A stretch of DNA of 6,066 bases, taken from assembly GCA_018897225.1 (NCBI GenBank), contig JAHILC010000216.1:1-6066 (forward strand), in the 5' to 3' direction. The translations under genes were made by a program, and so were the position numbers. How positions within the stretch are numbered: position 1 is the stretch's first letter; each line of letters opens with the position of its first letter. Under the pieces are notes generated by a model. That model did no database searches, was not told the DNA's origin, and saw only the letters and a list, made by a program, of their open reading frames with translations. Source of the DNA: Actinomycetota bacterium (GTDB lineage Bacteria; Actinomycetota; Humimicrobiia; Humimicrobiales; Humimicrobiaceae). Positions 5,661-6,066 of this stretch are shown here, piece after piece.

Positions 5661-6066
5661 AGATTTAGAGAAATTTTTCCATGGGGTTGAAGAAATAATC
5701 ACAGACATAAAAGCTGGAAAAATCATAATCATAGTTGATGATAAGTCACAAGAAAATGAGGGGGTTTTGTTTCAAGCAGCAGAAAAAGTTACCCAAAAAT
5801 CCATGAATTTCTTTATGACACACGGCAAGGGATTCATATACCTGCCATGCGAGCAGAAAAGGCTCGAAGAACTTGGCATTCTTGAAGATTTTGCGCCACT
5901 TTCCTTATCTATTGATGCCAGGACAAAGAAAGGTACAGGTATTTCTGCCCTGGATAGAGTAAAAACTATAAAGACTTTCATAAGCCGGCAATCCAGACTT
6001 GCGGATATTTCAATGCCTGGGCATATTTTCCCATTAAAATATCACGGCGGAGGAGTGCTTGTCAGA
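5644..6066 (+). CDS. ribBA: RibBA N-terminal part with degenerate DHBP synthase domain, cut by window edge
   Basis: The first 141 residues belong to the 3,4-dihydroxy-2-butanone-4-phosphate synthase (RibB) family, which converts ribulose-5-phosphate to DHBP and formate. Visible motifs: GKIIIIVDDKSQENEGVLFQ (25-44), AAEKVT (45-50), GKGFIYLP (61-68), GTGISALDR (97-105), PGHIFPLKYHGGGVLVR (125-141). Several hallmark positions are altered. The DRENEGD motif reads SQENEGV, losing Arg (Q36) and Asp (V41). RPGH reads MPGH (M124). The segment between LGI (77-79) and IDA (90-92) is about nine residues shorter than usual and lacks NTD...TAFT. H127, E37 and E39 remain. The reading frame is open to the edge, so it is not a simple pseudogene. 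The GTP cyclohydrolase II half, expected from operons of this type, lies beyond the window; the ribBA name is therefore inferred and a lone RibB is possible. An in-frame stop at 5638-5640 fixes the start; GAGGGAG (5624-5630) is 13 nt upstream. It overlaps ribE by 17 nt. Confidence 0.8.
   Translation, partial: MNSLNKDLEKFFHGVEEIITDIKAGKIIIIVDDKSQENEGVLFQAAEKVTQKSMNFFMTHGKGFIYLPCEQKRLEELGILEDFAPLSLSIDARTKKGTGISALDRVKTIKTFISRQSRLADISMPGHIFPLKYHGGGVLVR

Noticed and set aside
5644..6066. ribBA as a pseudogene
   Set aside because: The frame is open for 141 codons with many conserved residues; the changes are substitutions and an in-frame shortening, so altered function is more likely than decay.
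1..6066. Defence system, prophage, insertion sequence or CRISPR
   Set aside because: No transposase, integrase, terminal inverted repeats, spaced direct repeats or defence domains were seen; all genes are core metabolic or energy genes.

Overview
The window is compact, AT-rich bacterial chromosome with six protein genes, one of them cut by the right edge, and an FMN riboswitch. I see no mobile elements, rRNA, tRNA or CRISPR. The genes suggest an anaerobic or fermentative low-GC bacterium: a Thermotoga/Clostridia-type single-cluster [4Fe-4S] ferredoxin, a K+-dependent ion-pumping membrane pyrophosphatase, and a Firmicutes-style riboswitch-controlled riboflavin operon. Intergenic regions are strongly A/T. 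Clostridia or an anaerobic candidate phylum would both fit; I cannot place it further from sequence alone.

Layout. Bases 1-163 are very AT-rich and hold a probable promoter for the small ferredoxin gene (164-355, GTG start, +). A perfect 16-bp hairpin with A- and T-rich flanks (391-432) lies between this gene and the convergent minus-strand pair, and probably terminates both. The minus-strand pair is hppA (3324-1189, membrane pyrophosphatase) followed by rpe (1167-472, ribulose-5-phosphate 3-epimerase). The two are in the same frame, 21 nt apart, and rpe has no visible Shine-Dalgarno. Bases 3325-3753 form a divergent control region: a weak hppA promoter on the minus strand, then a strong extended -10 promoter, an FMN riboswitch, and a terminator/antiterminator pair on the plus strand. 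These feed ribD (3754-5016), ribE (5001-5660) and the start of ribBA (5644 to the edge). The three rib genes overlap by 16 and 17 nt.

How the genes fit together. RibD, RibE and the GTP cyclohydrolase II half expected in RibBA are steps of riboflavin synthesis, and the riboswitch should stop transcription when FMN is plentiful. Rpe interconverts xylulose-5-P and ribulose-5-P; ribulose-5-P is the substrate of DHBP synthase (RibB). GTP cyclohydrolase II releases pyrophosphate, which HppA hydrolyses. These links are metabolic and inferred; no shared regulation is shown.

The most notable observation is that the visible DHBP-synthase domain of RibBA looks degenerate. It lacks the Arg and Asp of the family's RENEGD motif, about nine residues of the conserved NTD...TAFT segment, and the Arg of RPGH. 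It may not make DHBP. Otherwise the window holds known families, and I found no wholly new multi-gene system.
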